A stretch of DNA of 15,863 bases from CAYSNP01 sp964432485. GTDB taxonomy: Bacteria; Bacillota; Clostridia; Christensenellales; DTU072. The DNA lies in assembly GCA_964432485.1 (NCBI GenBank), contig CAYSNP010000040.1:1-15863 (forward strand). The letters run 5' to 3'. Positions 7,704 to 15,010 of the stretch are shown here, piece after piece; position 1 is the stretch's first letter; each line of letters begins with the position of its first letter. Both the position numbers and the translations under genes were made by a program. The notes under the pieces are model-generated. The model had not been told where the DNA came from, made no database searches, and was given only the letters and a program-made list of their open reading frames with translations.

Positions 7704-8795
7704 TTACTTATTCCACACTTTATTTATTATCTTCAGGTCCTGTTTAACTTGATTGGCAGGGTCGGAAGCAGGAAACTTTTCAGGATAACACGCTTGCATA
7801 GTGCTCTTTATGCCTTCTGCCACATCATCATCTGTATAGCCAAGCGCATCGTAGCCTAACGCTTCTTTTGTTTGCGCTATAACTTCATCAGAATAAAATA
7901 GGTCTTTTGATTGGATATTAGTCATAAGTTTGGCATAATCAAGCCCTGATTCTTTGCCCTTTCTCTTATCAGCGTACTTTAGCATAATACCTGTTAAATA
8001 CGCCAGCCAAGTGGGTACGGTAATAATCTTTTTGTTGTTGTCAATAGCATCATACATTATCTTTATCATATCCTTATACTTCATATTGACCAGACCTATC
8101 GGATACCGTTGCCCATGCTTGCCATTGAGAGTAGCTGCCACCACAGAATGAGCTACACCCCGCACATGCAGCATTACCGTGCCTCCTTTTGGAAAAAATA
8201 CAGCAGGCATCTTGTCAAATCTGTCTAAAAATACTTCTTTCCACAAAGGCATACGCCCCGGCATACTCCCAAAAATATAGGGCAACTCCAGCACCATAAC
8301 ATCCATTACGCCTTCTTCACCTACTTTAATTGTTTCTTCCGCTTGCCTTACTCTTGCCTTGATATAGGCATGATTGTTAGAAAGCAGGCCTGCGTATTCG
8401 GGTTGGCGGTCAAAGTATGCAAAATAGGAGTTAAGCACCACCGCTCTTTTTACTCCTACGCTTTTTGCTGCCTTTAGCACTTTGGCGCATTGGGTGACAA
8501 GCCTGTCAAAAAAGAATTCGTATGCAGGAGCATCCGGAGTATATCTGTCATCAGGTCCTACCGCATACACAATGGCATCGTGTCCTTTTAACACCTCGGC
8601 AAGCTCTGCTTCGCTTGCTGTAAAGACATCAAGATTCTCTGATACAATATTGATTTGCTTAGGAAACCAATCCCCAAGCTCCACATCGGGGATAGAGGCA
8701 GAACTTACCGCTATACCCTTCTTTAAAAACTCCAGCGCAGAATAATATCCCAAGAATCCTGTACCGCCTACAATAAAAACATTACTTACTTCCAT
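7704..8795 (-). CDS. NAD-dependent epimerase/dehydratase-like (SDR) protein
   Basis: This 363-residue protein begins with a Rossmann motif, VFIVGGTGFLGYYSA (6-20), characteristic of extended or atypical short-chain dehydrogenase/reductases. Further family-like segments are HDAIVYAVGPD (72-82), VKRAVVLNSYFAYF, and VMVLELPYIFGSMPGR. The position where the Tyr-x3-Lys catalytic pair is expected reads Y144-I-K-A-R148, so Arg stands where Lys is normal. That may mean altered chemistry or a sensor or binding role. No signal peptide or membrane span is evident. AGGTGAGG precedes the ATG. It is the last gene of a three-gene unit, 23 bases after the TetR gene, and is followed by a strong terminator. 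The substrate is unknown. Confidence 0.8.
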   Translation of the reverse strand: MEVSNVFIVGGTGFLGYYSALEFLKKGIAVSSASIPDVELGDWFPKQINIVSENLDVFTASEAELAEVLKGHDAIVYAVGPDDRYTPDAPAYEFFFDRLVTQCAKVLKAAKSVGVKRAVVLNSYFAYFDRQPEYAGLLSNNHAYIKARVRQAEETIKVGEEGVMDVMVLELPYIFGSMPGRMPLWKEVFLDRFDKMPAVFFPKGGTVMLHVRGVAHSVVAATLNGKHGQRYPIGLVNMKYKDMIKIMYDAIDNNKKIITVPTWLAYLTGIMLKYADKRKGKESGLDYAKLMTNIQSKDLFYSDEVIAQTKEALGYDALGYTDDDVAEGIKSTMQACYPEKFPASDPANQVKQDLKIINKVWNK

Positions 8796-8818
8796 TTTTA
8801 CCTCACCTTAATAGTTTG

Positions 8819-9397
8819 TTATTTTGTTTTAAATTTATCTAATATGTTCAGCACATATAAAATATGCTCTTCTGCATTCTTAGGTTGTCCTAAGTCGGGT
8901 ATCTCTGAAATAAAAGGTAATAAGAAAACCCCGCCTAGCGCCAAGATAAGCAAGTCCTCTTCTTCCTTTTTAGGTTTTATCGAATTGATAAGCAACTGCT
9001 TTAGCCCTGCAAAACTCTTTTTAAGCTCATCGCGAATAATATTTTCAAAATCATTGCCTTTTAGGTTACTTAACTTGTCTTTTAGGAATACCAAAATGCC
9101 GGGATAGTGTTGTGCATAGCCTATAGCTTTTTCTATCCAAAGCCTTAATTTTTCGCTGTCTGACAGCGTAGCATCTTGCAAGGGAGTAAAGGCATCGTAA
9201 AGATTTTCCATAAAAAGAGCTTCCATTTCCCTCATCATTGCTTTTTTGCTCTTAAAGTAATAATTGATTGCAGCCACATTTACGCCTGCCTCTGCGGCAA
9301 TTTGGCGGATAGTTATATCAAAGCTATTATGGAGAGCAACCAAACGCAATGCCGCATCTAATATCTGCTCCTTTTTGCTTGAAATCTTTTTTATCAT
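8819..9397 (-). CDS. TetR/AcrR-family transcriptional regulator
   Basis: The 192-residue protein has a canonical N-terminal TetR helix-turn-helix (about residues 8-55). The segment KKEQILDAALRLVALH is followed by ITIRQIAAEAGVNVAAINYY and FKSKKAM. The C-terminal part is the expected all-helical ligand-binding and dimerisation region and is not assignable to a known ligand class. The ATG overlaps the stop codon of the preceding SDR gene in an ATGA arrangement (9394-9397), with no strong ribosome binding site of its own, so expression is probably coupled. Sitting between two oxidoreductase genes, it most likely represses its own operon and perhaps the divergent kinase promoter. No ligand can be named. 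Confidence 0.93.
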   Translation of the reverse strand: MIKKISSKKEQILDAALRLVALHNSFDITIRQIAAEAGVNVAAINYYFKSKKAMMREMEALFMENLYDAFTPLQDATLSDSEKLRLWIEKAIGYAQHYPGILVFLKDKLSNLKGNDFENIIRDELKKSFAGLKQLLINSIKPKKEEEDLLILALGGVFLLPFISEIPDLGQPKNAEEHILYVLNILDKFKTK

Positions 9398-11004
9398 TTA
9401 TCCAATATATCCTTATAGCAATCCGCACAATAGAATTCGTCTTCTTCCGGGCTATGTGAATTATACCATACTTGAGCAAAGAAAGGTATCTTTTTGGCTA
9501 GCGCATCAAAGTTCCAAGGCACAGGTTGAGCGCATTCCGGACACCAAAAGCCCGCCTTAATAATTGTGTAGGGAGAGGCTTCGAACTTATGCCCGTTATG
9601 GCAAGCCCATACCAGCTTAGTTTTAAGGTCGCCCGCTTTCATAGCCGCAGATAAACATGCGCCGCCCCTAAACTTAGCCGCTGCTTGCATATCCGCTAGT
9701 GTCAGCTCGCTGTCAGGCTTGGATTCGTCATATCCGTGAGAGAAAATAACAGCCCGATTCTTGCCTTTGTACTCATTGTCCGCAATAAAATCAATGTCTT
9801 TTTGAGTAAGCTCTGTCTTGCCTCTTAAATCAAGGATTTCTGCTGTTTTCAAATCTCGCAACGGTTCGCTGGGAATTACCTTAAACTCGTCCCAATTGCG
9901 GGGGATATTATCAAATTTTTCTTTACTGCCATAAAAGGCATTGATTCTGCCTGTGATATTCTTATCCACCCAAAACATCGGAGCGTTAGAATCTTTAAAA
10001 AGCCGCTCTATTGCAAGCTTCCTAATAAGAGTAGGAAAGGGCTTGCCCAGCTTGAAATACCATAGCTTTTTGCCCAACTTGGCAAAGAAATCCTCAAAGC
10101 TCTCTGTCCTAAAATCTAAATAATCATTAAGCAAATCAGAATCCAAATACCAAAAGCAATGAAAGTTGCGGGCGGCAAGCCAATGAGGGCGGAATATCTT
10201 TTTGGCATTGCTCCCCATTAGCTTAAAGCCTCTGTCCAAAGTGTCATACCCTGTAACTCTTGCCCCCTCGCCATTGCCGATATTGTAAACTTTTTGCCAA
10301 AACTCGGCAGGTAGTTTACCCGTAGAGTCACGCTCTACAAGGTTATGTATCATTCTGCCGCTGTCTCTGGCAGTAGCCCATTCTATAAAAGTATTCCAAT
10401 TAGTGTGGAACATTAGACCGTCATTCATATTGTTAAATAGTACATTGTCATAAAGGATGCCCGATTGCCTAAGCGAAACCCAATACTTAATATTGGATTC
10501 GATCACAACACGCTCTCCTCGTATCTTAGTTACTGCATAATAGTCATATACAGAGGATACCAGCGGGTCTCCCACCCTGCCCCATTGTGCAGGAAAATGA
10601 CGGTTGCCGTACTCGGCTATAGAGCCTATGTTTACGAACTTCTTTTGGTCAGAGTTAGGGTCTTGCTCTATGGCTTGCACCAAATTTTTAGCACCTATAT
10701 AATTTGTCTTTTCCGCAAGGGCAGGATTGTGGTCGGAGATAGGCGGTATAACAGCTGCGCAATGTACAATGTAGTCCGCTTTTGCCACTACCTTTACACA
10801 ATCCTCTAAACAAGAAAGGTCGCCAAAGACGACCTCAACCCTTTCCCCATATTTGGCGGCAAGTTTGGTTGCCAACTTTTCATTTGACCTTTTTTTTCTT
10901 AACAATACCAGTCCTTTGAATCTTTGATTAGCAAGTACTGCCTTTAGCACCTCGCTGCCCATAGAACCTGAAGCCCCTGTTACAAGTACGGTAATTGGTT
11001 GCAT
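9394..11004 (-). CDS. SDR oxidoreductase with C-terminal zinc-ribbon-like region
   Basis: The 536-residue protein has an N-terminal extended-SDR domain. It shows the nucleotide motif VLVTGASGSMGSEVL (6-20), the acidic FGDLSCLEDC, ADYIVHCAAVIPP, and the catalytic Y156-A-V-T-K160 pair, so this half looks enzymatically competent. Residues from about 375 form an additional region rich in Cys and His: C468-H-N-G-H472, C488-P-E-C491, and C526-A-D-C529. The C-x3-H...C-x2-C spacing resembles a small zinc ribbon, possibly of the treble-clef type. Extended SDRs are normally 300-350 residues, so about 180 residues are extra. GGAG lies 7 bases before the ATG. It is the promoter-proximal gene of the unit with tetR and a second SDR, transcribed away from the kinase gene. 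The substrate is unknown. Confidence 0.82.
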   Translation of the reverse strand: MQPITVLVTGASGSMGSEVLKAVLANQRFKGLVLLRKKRSNEKLATKLAAKYGERVEVVFGDLSCLEDCVKVVAKADYIVHCAAVIPPISDHNPALAEKTNYIGAKNLVQAIEQDPNSDQKKFVNIGSIAEYGNRHFPAQWGRVGDPLVSSVYDYYAVTKIRGERVVIESNIKYWVSLRQSGILYDNVLFNNMNDGLMFHTNWNTFIEWATARDSGRMIHNLVERDSTGKLPAEFWQKVYNIGNGEGARVTGYDTLDRGFKLMGSNAKKIFRPHWLAARNFHCFWYLDSDLLNDYLDFRTESFEDFFAKLGKKLWYFKLGKPFPTLIRKLAIERLFKDSNAPMFWVDKNITGRINAFYGSKEKFDNIPRNWDEFKVIPSEPLRDLKTAEILDLRGKTELTQKDIDFIADNEYKGKNRAVIFSHGYDESKPDSELTLADMQAAAKFRGGACLSAAMKAGDLKTKLVWACHNGHKFEASPYTIIKAGFWCPECAQPVPWNFDALAKKIPFFAQVWYNSHSPEEDEFYCADCYKDILDK

Positions 11005-11034
11005 AATATATCTCCTTTTGTCTGTGTTTAGATT

Positions 11035-11063
11035 ATTATATCACCTAGTAACGGATTGCACAA
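11035..11063 (-). promoter_or_regulatory. Promoter of the SDR-tetR-SDR unit
   Basis: On the minus strand a perfect TATAAT (11035-11040) is preceded, 17 bases upstream, by TTGTGC (11058-11063), a partial -35 match. The start would fall near 11028, about 24 bases before the SDR ATG. The spacer contains GTTACTAGGTGA. The promoter faces away from the kinase promoter about 55 bases further right, so one regulator could cover both. Confidence 0.55.
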
Positions 11064-11117
11064 TAGATTTCAAACATTTTGTTTAACATTTTAAGCGGAT
11101 AAAAACGCCTGCCGATA

Positions 11118-11146
11118 TTGACTTTATTTTACTCTTGTTCTACAAT
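11118..11146 (+). promoter_or_regulatory. Sigma-A-type promoter of the kinase/fusion genes
   Basis: TTGACT (11118-11123) and TACAAT (11141-11146) are separated by exactly 17 bases, and each box is one mismatch from consensus. Transcription should start near 11153, giving a leader of about 60 bases before the kinase ATG at 11213. AAGAGGT upstream of the ATG serves as ribosome binding site. Confidence 0.75.
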
Positions 11147-11154
11147 ATAATATG

Positions 11155-11175
11155 TTTGGCATGATAAATGCTAAA
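11155..11175. promoter_or_regulatory. Candidate operator overlapping the kinase transcription start
   Basis: TTTGGCAT-GATAA-ATGCTAAA is an inverted repeat with seven of eight base pairs matched around a five-base centre. It begins nine bases after the -10 box, covering the expected start of transcription, which is a classic place for a repressor. The neighbouring TetR-family protein is a possible binder, but this is inference. Confidence 0.45.
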
Positions 11176-11212
11176 TAATAAATTAATAGCTTTTTGGCAA
11201 GAGGTATCATAA

Positions 11213-12175
11213 ATGGATAAAAAAGTATTAGGTATTGATATTGGCGGAGGCTCTATAAGATGTGCTATTTTTCAAGGCTCTAATCTAATAAAGCTAACAA
11301 AACAATCTGTTAAAGGCGGCATCTTTCCTATTGGCGAGTATGGTTACGGTATGGACGCCGATATTATTTGGCAAGCTGTTAAAGACGGCATAGCCGGCTG
11401 CATTAAGGCCGCAGACACAAAAGAGTTAGCGGCTATTGCTGTCTCAGCTATGCGCCATTCGCTTGTAGCTATAGATAAGGATGGCAAAGTGCTTTTTGCA
11501 TCTGCCAACCGAGATGCTAGGGCGGTAGATGAAACTATGCGACTCAACGATACTTATGCAAATGAAATATATAGTATTACAGGGCATAAGCCAATGCCTA
11601 ACCTTATGGCATGCAAGCTGTTATGGTTAAAGAACACTCAAAAAGAGCTGTATGATAAAATAGGGGCGGCATTTACAATAAGCGATTACATTATATATAA
11701 GTTAAGCGGCAAGATAGCAATAGAAAAGACTCAAGCAGGCGAAACTTGCCTGTTGGACTTGGCAAAATTAAGTTGGTCAGACGAAATTATCAGCAAATTA
11801 GAGCTAAACAAGAAAATATTGCCTCCTCTTGCGGATTGTACCGGCGTGGCAGGAGAAATTGCGCCTGAGTTATGCAAAGAGTTTGGCATTAAAGAAGGTG
11901 CAATTGCAGTTTATGGGGCGGGGGATACCCAAAGTGCGCTGCTGGGGATGAATATTACAAGCAGCGGCGGCTGCGGTATAGTTGCGGGCACTACAATGCC
12001 TATCCAAATGATTGCCGATAAGCCGATTATTGACGCCAAGCAAAGGCTATGGACGGGCATAGGACCGCTGCCAAACACTTATGTGCTGGAAAGCAATGCG
12101 GGCGGCTCGGGCATGGCATTGGAATGGATAGCAGGCATGCTTTATGAAGGGTTGCCTAATCCCGCGAAGCAATAG
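11213..12175 (+). CDS. FGGY-family carbohydrate kinase, C-terminally truncated
   Basis: The 320-residue product starts like a complete FGGY sugar kinase, with VLGIDIGGGSIRCAIF (5-20). It carries NRDARAVDE in the substrate region, and the catalytic-base segment YGAGDTQSALLGMN with Asp238. GCGIVAGTTMPIQM is the phosphate-binding start of the C-terminal domain, and LESNAGGSGMALEWI follows. Family members run to about 490-510 residues, so roughly 180 residues are missing, including the adenosine-binding motif. The frame stops at TAG 12173-12175, just where an intact kinase would continue. As it stands it probably cannot bind ATP normally. The substrate is not clear; similarity is to LsrK/xylulokinase-type members. 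The cause appears to be a deletion that also removed the start of the next gene, though an assembly error would look the same. Confidence 0.85.
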   Translation: MDKKVLGIDIGGGSIRCAIFQGSNLIKLTKQSVKGGIFPIGEYGYGMDADIIWQAVKDGIAGCIKAADTKELAAIAVSAMRHSLVAIDKDGKVLFASANRDARAVDETMRLNDTYANEIYSITGHKPMPNLMACKLLWLKNTQKELYDKIGAAFTISDYIIYKLSGKIAIEKTQAGETCLLDLAKLSWSDEIISKLELNKKILPPLADCTGVAGEIAPELCKEFGIKEGAIAVYGAGDTQSALLGMNITSSGGCGIVAGTTMPIQMIADKPIIDAKQRLWTGIGPLPNTYVLESNAGGSGMALEWIAGMLYEGLPNPAKQ

Positions 12176-12180
12176 AATTG
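12145..12180 (+). other. Putative deletion junction between kinase and dehydrogenase genes
   Basis: The kinase homology ends in GMLYEGLPNPAKQ followed by TAG at 12173. In the next frame, after a TAA at 12157, codons read SREAIELLQGFGPVTAKNY. This looks like the continuation of a dehydrogenase N-terminal domain whose first residues are absent. The two homologies therefore meet within about 20 bases, with no ribosome binding site or normal start between them. I infer a loss of around 600 bases, counting the kinase 3' end and the dehydrogenase start. Confidence 0.55.
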
Positions 12181-14931
12181 CTACAAGGGTTCGGCCCTGT
12201 AACAGCTAAAAATTATCGTGACGGCGATATGTTAGAAGGGGATGAAATGATATCTGTACTTAAAGATTATGATGTCTTTATTACAGAAGTGGATATTGTA
12301 GATGCGGAAATTGTCAAAGCCCTTCCCAACTTGCGAATGATAGGTGTTTGCAGAGGCAATCCCACCAATATAGATATAGATGCCTGTAGCGCTGCCGGCA
12401 TACCGGTAGTTTATACGCCAGGACGCAATTCCGAAGCGGTAGCGGATTTAGCGCTGGCATTTATGCTGAACTTAGCGCGTATGATACCTCAAGCCGCTGA
12501 CTTCTTAAAAGAGGAAGGCAGTCAAGCCGGCGATATGGGCAGAATGGGAGCTGCTTACTTCCGCTACCAAGGTATGGAGCTATGGCGTAAGACAGTTGGA
12601 TTGGTAGGCGGAGGAGCAATAGGCAAAAAGGTAGCAAAAAGGCTACTTGCCTTTGACGCAAAAGTGCTGGTGTACGACCCCTATCTTAGCAAGGGAGCTG
12701 CCGCTTTGATGGGCGCAGAAAAGGTAGAGTTAGAAGAGTTACTAGAGCGGAGCGATATTGTAAGCCTCCATGCTCCTGTCACCAAGCAAACTGAACGAAT
12801 GATAAATGCAGAGTGTTTTGCAAAAATGAAAGAGGGAGCATACCTTGTCAACACAGCCCGAGCGGCACTTGTAGACAATGCGGCACTGCTTGAAGCGCTT
12901 AAAAGCGGTAAGCTGGCAGGTGCGGCGCTGGATGTCTTTGATATAGAGCCTCCTGCTTACAATGACCCTTTTGTGCAAATGGAAAATGTGCTATGCACCC
13001 CGCATATCGGAGGCAATACAAAACAGGTAAGTGTTCACCAAGGACTGATAATTGCAGAAAATATCGAAAAGCTAATGCGTGGCGAAATCAGCTCTGATGT
13101 AATTAACAAAAAGGCACTTAAAGGGTTTTCCTTTGTCGGCGAAAAGCAAGTTGACGCTAAGGCGCTAGCCAGTCTTAAATCCAAACAGACCGGTGTAAGC
13201 GACCTTGATGCCGCTGCTGTAAAAAAGGAAGTTAAGGTATCTGAAGTCCCAAAGATAGATACCCAAAAAGCTGCTATTGCTCCAAGTACGGGCGGATATA
13301 TGGATTTGATATCAGCTTTTCTTACAGAGCTATCGCAAGATGCGCAAGTTAAGGAAAAGACTGCAAACAAAGATATTAGTTTTCAAATCACTTTCAAAGA
13401 CAATGAGCAAAGTTGCTATATGTATTTTAAGGCAGGGGATGTTATAGCAGGGTTGGGCGAATACACTTCAGGCACTGCCGATGTATGCTTAAAGATGCCG
13501 ATAGAAATCTTTGACGGTATGATGAAAGGCACAGTCAACGGTGCAAAAGCCGCTATGACAGGCAAAATGAGCTTTACCGGCAATGTGCGCAAGGCAATGA
13601 GTATGCAATCTATCCTTAAACTTATGATGTCATCTTACGAAAGGGCTGTTGCAAAGACGGGTATAACTGATATAGCCGCACTGGTAGCTTCCGCACCTGC
13701 TTCAGCAGTTAGCGGCGGCTCTTACGATCAATATATGGAGCTGATTAAACTATTCCTTGACAACTTATCCAAAGATGCGCAAGTTAAGGAAAAGACTGCA
13801 AACAAAGATATTAGTTTCCAAATCACTTTCAAGGACAATGAGCAAAGCTGCTATATGTATTTTAAGGCAGGCGAGGTTATTGCAGGGCTGGGCGAATTCA
13901 CTTCAGGCACTGCCGATGTATGCTTAAAAATGCCGATAGAAATCTTTGACGGGATGATGAAGGGCACAGTCAACGGTGCAAAAGCCGCTATGACAGGCAA
14001 AATGAGCTTTACCGGCAATGTGCGCAAGGCAATGAGTATGCAGTCTATCCTTAAACTTATGATGTCATCTTACGGACAGGCTGTAACCCAAACGGGATTG
14101 ACAGATATCAGCACTCTTTCTGCCGCTCCTACAATTGCTCAAACTGAAAGTGTTGCTGCAGAGAGTAAGCAGCAAGAAGAAAAAGCAGAAAAGCAAGGAT
14201 TCCTTAAAAGGCTGTTTGGCAAGCGCAAGGCTTGTCCCGAGCAGGCAATTATAGAGCAAAAAGTTATTTATGCTTCTCAAGAAAAGCCTAAGGTAGGCGA
14301 TGTAAGGGATGAGATATTGCAAGCTACCAATGAGCTTTATGCAAAAGGACTGATTACAGGGATAGGCGGCAATATCAGCGCACGCTGCGAAGACAATCCT
14401 GACCATGTATGGATTACTCCCAGTTCTATTTTTAAGGGCGACCTTAGGGCAGATATGATGGTAAGGATAGATTTGGACGGAAATGTAGTAGGAGAAAGCA
14501 ACCTTTCTGCAAGCAGCGAAAAAATGGTGCATTTAGCTATCTATAAACGCCGCCCGGAAATTATGGCGGTAATACATTCCCACGCACCTAATGCTACGCT
14601 AATGGCACTAACCAATCTTAGCTTCCAACCTGTGTCTACGGATGCCGCTTTTATTGGCGATGTGCCGGTAGTGGATTTTGTTATACCAGGCTCGCCCGAA
14701 TTGGGGGATATGGTAGCAGACGCAATGGGAGCTGAGGGCGCGGCCGCCATAATGCAGAATCATGGCTTGGTAGTTTGTGGCAACAGTGTACGCAGAGCGG
14801 CTGATACTACTGAAGTTGTAGAAATAACTGCGTATAAAATCTTAGAATGTCATAAATTGGGTATCCAACCTATCCTTTTGCCTAAAGAGGCTCAAGAGGA
14901 GCTTGCCAGTATAGGTAAAATGCTGGTATAA
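12178..14931 (+). CDS. 2-hydroxyacid dehydrogenase / SCP2 / SCP2 / class II aldolase fusion protein
   Basis: The frame encodes 917 residues from a TTG at 12178. Residues 1 to about 305 are a D-2-hydroxyacid dehydrogenase: GGGAIG (144-149), Asp after VY in VYDPYL suggesting NAD preference, and the catalytic Arg228, Glu257 and His276. Two SCP2 lipid-binding-type domains follow, about 374-500 and 516-645. A charged linker contains a basic QGFLKRLFGKRK (673-684). Residues about 702-917 are a full-length class II aldolase (FucA/AraD type), with catalytic Glu781 and zinc ligands His800, His802 and His862. The dehydrogenase lacks its first residues. The TTG has no ribosome binding site, whereas AAGGGG (12235-12240) stands before an ATG at 12247, so translation may begin at residue 24. 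The aldolase looks competent; the dehydrogenase fold may be damaged. The substrate is unknown. Confidence 0.85.
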   Translation: MLQGFGPVTAKNYRDGDMLEGDEMISVLKDYDVFITEVDIVDAEIVKALPNLRMIGVCRGNPTNIDIDACSAAGIPVVYTPGRNSEAVADLALAFMLNLARMIPQAADFLKEEGSQAGDMGRMGAAYFRYQGMELWRKTVGLVGGGAIGKKVAKRLLAFDAKVLVYDPYLSKGAAALMGAEKVELEELLERSDIVSLHAPVTKQTERMINAECFAKMKEGAYLVNTARAALVDNAALLEALKSGKLAGAALDVFDIEPPAYNDPFVQMENVLCTPHIGGNTKQVSVHQGLIIAENIEKLMRGEISSDVINKKALKGFSFVGEKQVDAKALASLKSKQTGVSDLDAAAVKKEVKVSEVPKIDTQKAAIAPSTGGYMDLISAFLTELSQDAQVKEKTANKDISFQITFKDNEQSCYMYFKAGDVIAGLGEYTSGTADVCLKMPIEIFDGMMKGTVNGAKAAMTGKMSFTGNVRKAMSMQSILKLMMSSYERAVAKTGITDIAALVASAPASAVSGGSYDQYMELIKLFLDNLSKDAQVKEKTANKDISFQITFKDNEQSCYMYFKAGEVIAGLGEFTSGTADVCLKMPIEIFDGMMKGTVNGAKAAMTGKMSFTGNVRKAMSMQSILKLMMSSYGQAVTQTGLTDISTLSAAPTIAQTESVAAESKQQEEKAEKQGFLKRLFGKRKACPEQAIIEQKVIYASQEKPKVGDVRDEILQATNELYAKGLITGIGGNISARCEDNPDHVWITPSSIFKGDLRADMMVRIDLDGNVVGESNLSASSEKMVHLAIYKRRPEIMAVIHSHAPNATLMALTNLSFQPVSTDAAFIGDVPVVDFVIPGSPELGDMVADAMGAEGAAAIMQNHGLVVCGNSVRRAADTTEVVEITAYKILECHKLGIQPILLPKEAQEELASIGKMLV
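13339..13638 (+). repeat. SCP2 core repeat, copy 1
   Basis: These 300 bases (fusion residues 388-487) are repeated in frame 435 bases downstream, with 12 differences by hand count (96% identity). Only two change the protein: Asp to Glu and Tyr to Phe. The encoded segment includes ADVCLKMPIEIFDGMMKG and AAMTGKMSFTGNVRKAM, the recognisable SCP2 core. Confidence 0.9.
13774..14073 (+). repeat. SCP2 core repeat, copy 2
   Basis: This is the second copy of the 300-base SCP2 core (fusion residues 533-632), in the same frame as copy 1. The flanking parts of each SCP2 domain, such as YMDLISAFL versus YMELIKLFL, are far more diverged at the DNA level (about 60% by hand count over some 40 bases). Confidence 0.9.
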
Positions 14932-14952
14932 AAGGATATTTTATATATGGTG

Positions 14953-14991
14953 AAGGAGCTTTTTCATAACGAGAAGCTCCTTTTTATTTTT
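14953..14991 (+). terminator. Intrinsic terminator after the fusion gene
   Basis: AAGGAGCTT (14953-14961) pairs perfectly with AAGCTCCTT (14974-14982). G-U and A-T pairs can extend the stem, and TTTATTTTT follows. It starts 22 bases after the stop codon of the fusion gene. The opposite strand lacks a T run, so it serves the plus-strand unit and not the convergent spo0A gene. Confidence 0.9.
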
Positions 14992-15010
14992 GCAAAACTT
15001 TACCTTTTAG

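Noticed and set aside
11075..11096. Direct repeat AACATTTT between the divergent promoters
   Set aside because: Two AT-rich 8-base copies are easily explained by base composition and do not form a convincing operator.
12145..12180. Programmed -1 frameshift joining kinase and dehydrogenase
   Set aside because: The overlap of the two frames (12160-12175) has no slippery heptamer or downstream structure, and a frameshift would not restore the missing kinase C-terminal domain.
13300..14080. Mobile element or CRISPR-like repeat
   Set aside because: The repeat is two in-frame copies of a protein domain inside one gene, with no terminal inverted repeats, transposase or regular short spacers.
14953..14991. 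Bidirectional terminator shared with spo0A
   Set aside because: The stem would form on both strands, but the minus strand has no T run after it, so only plus-strand termination is supported.
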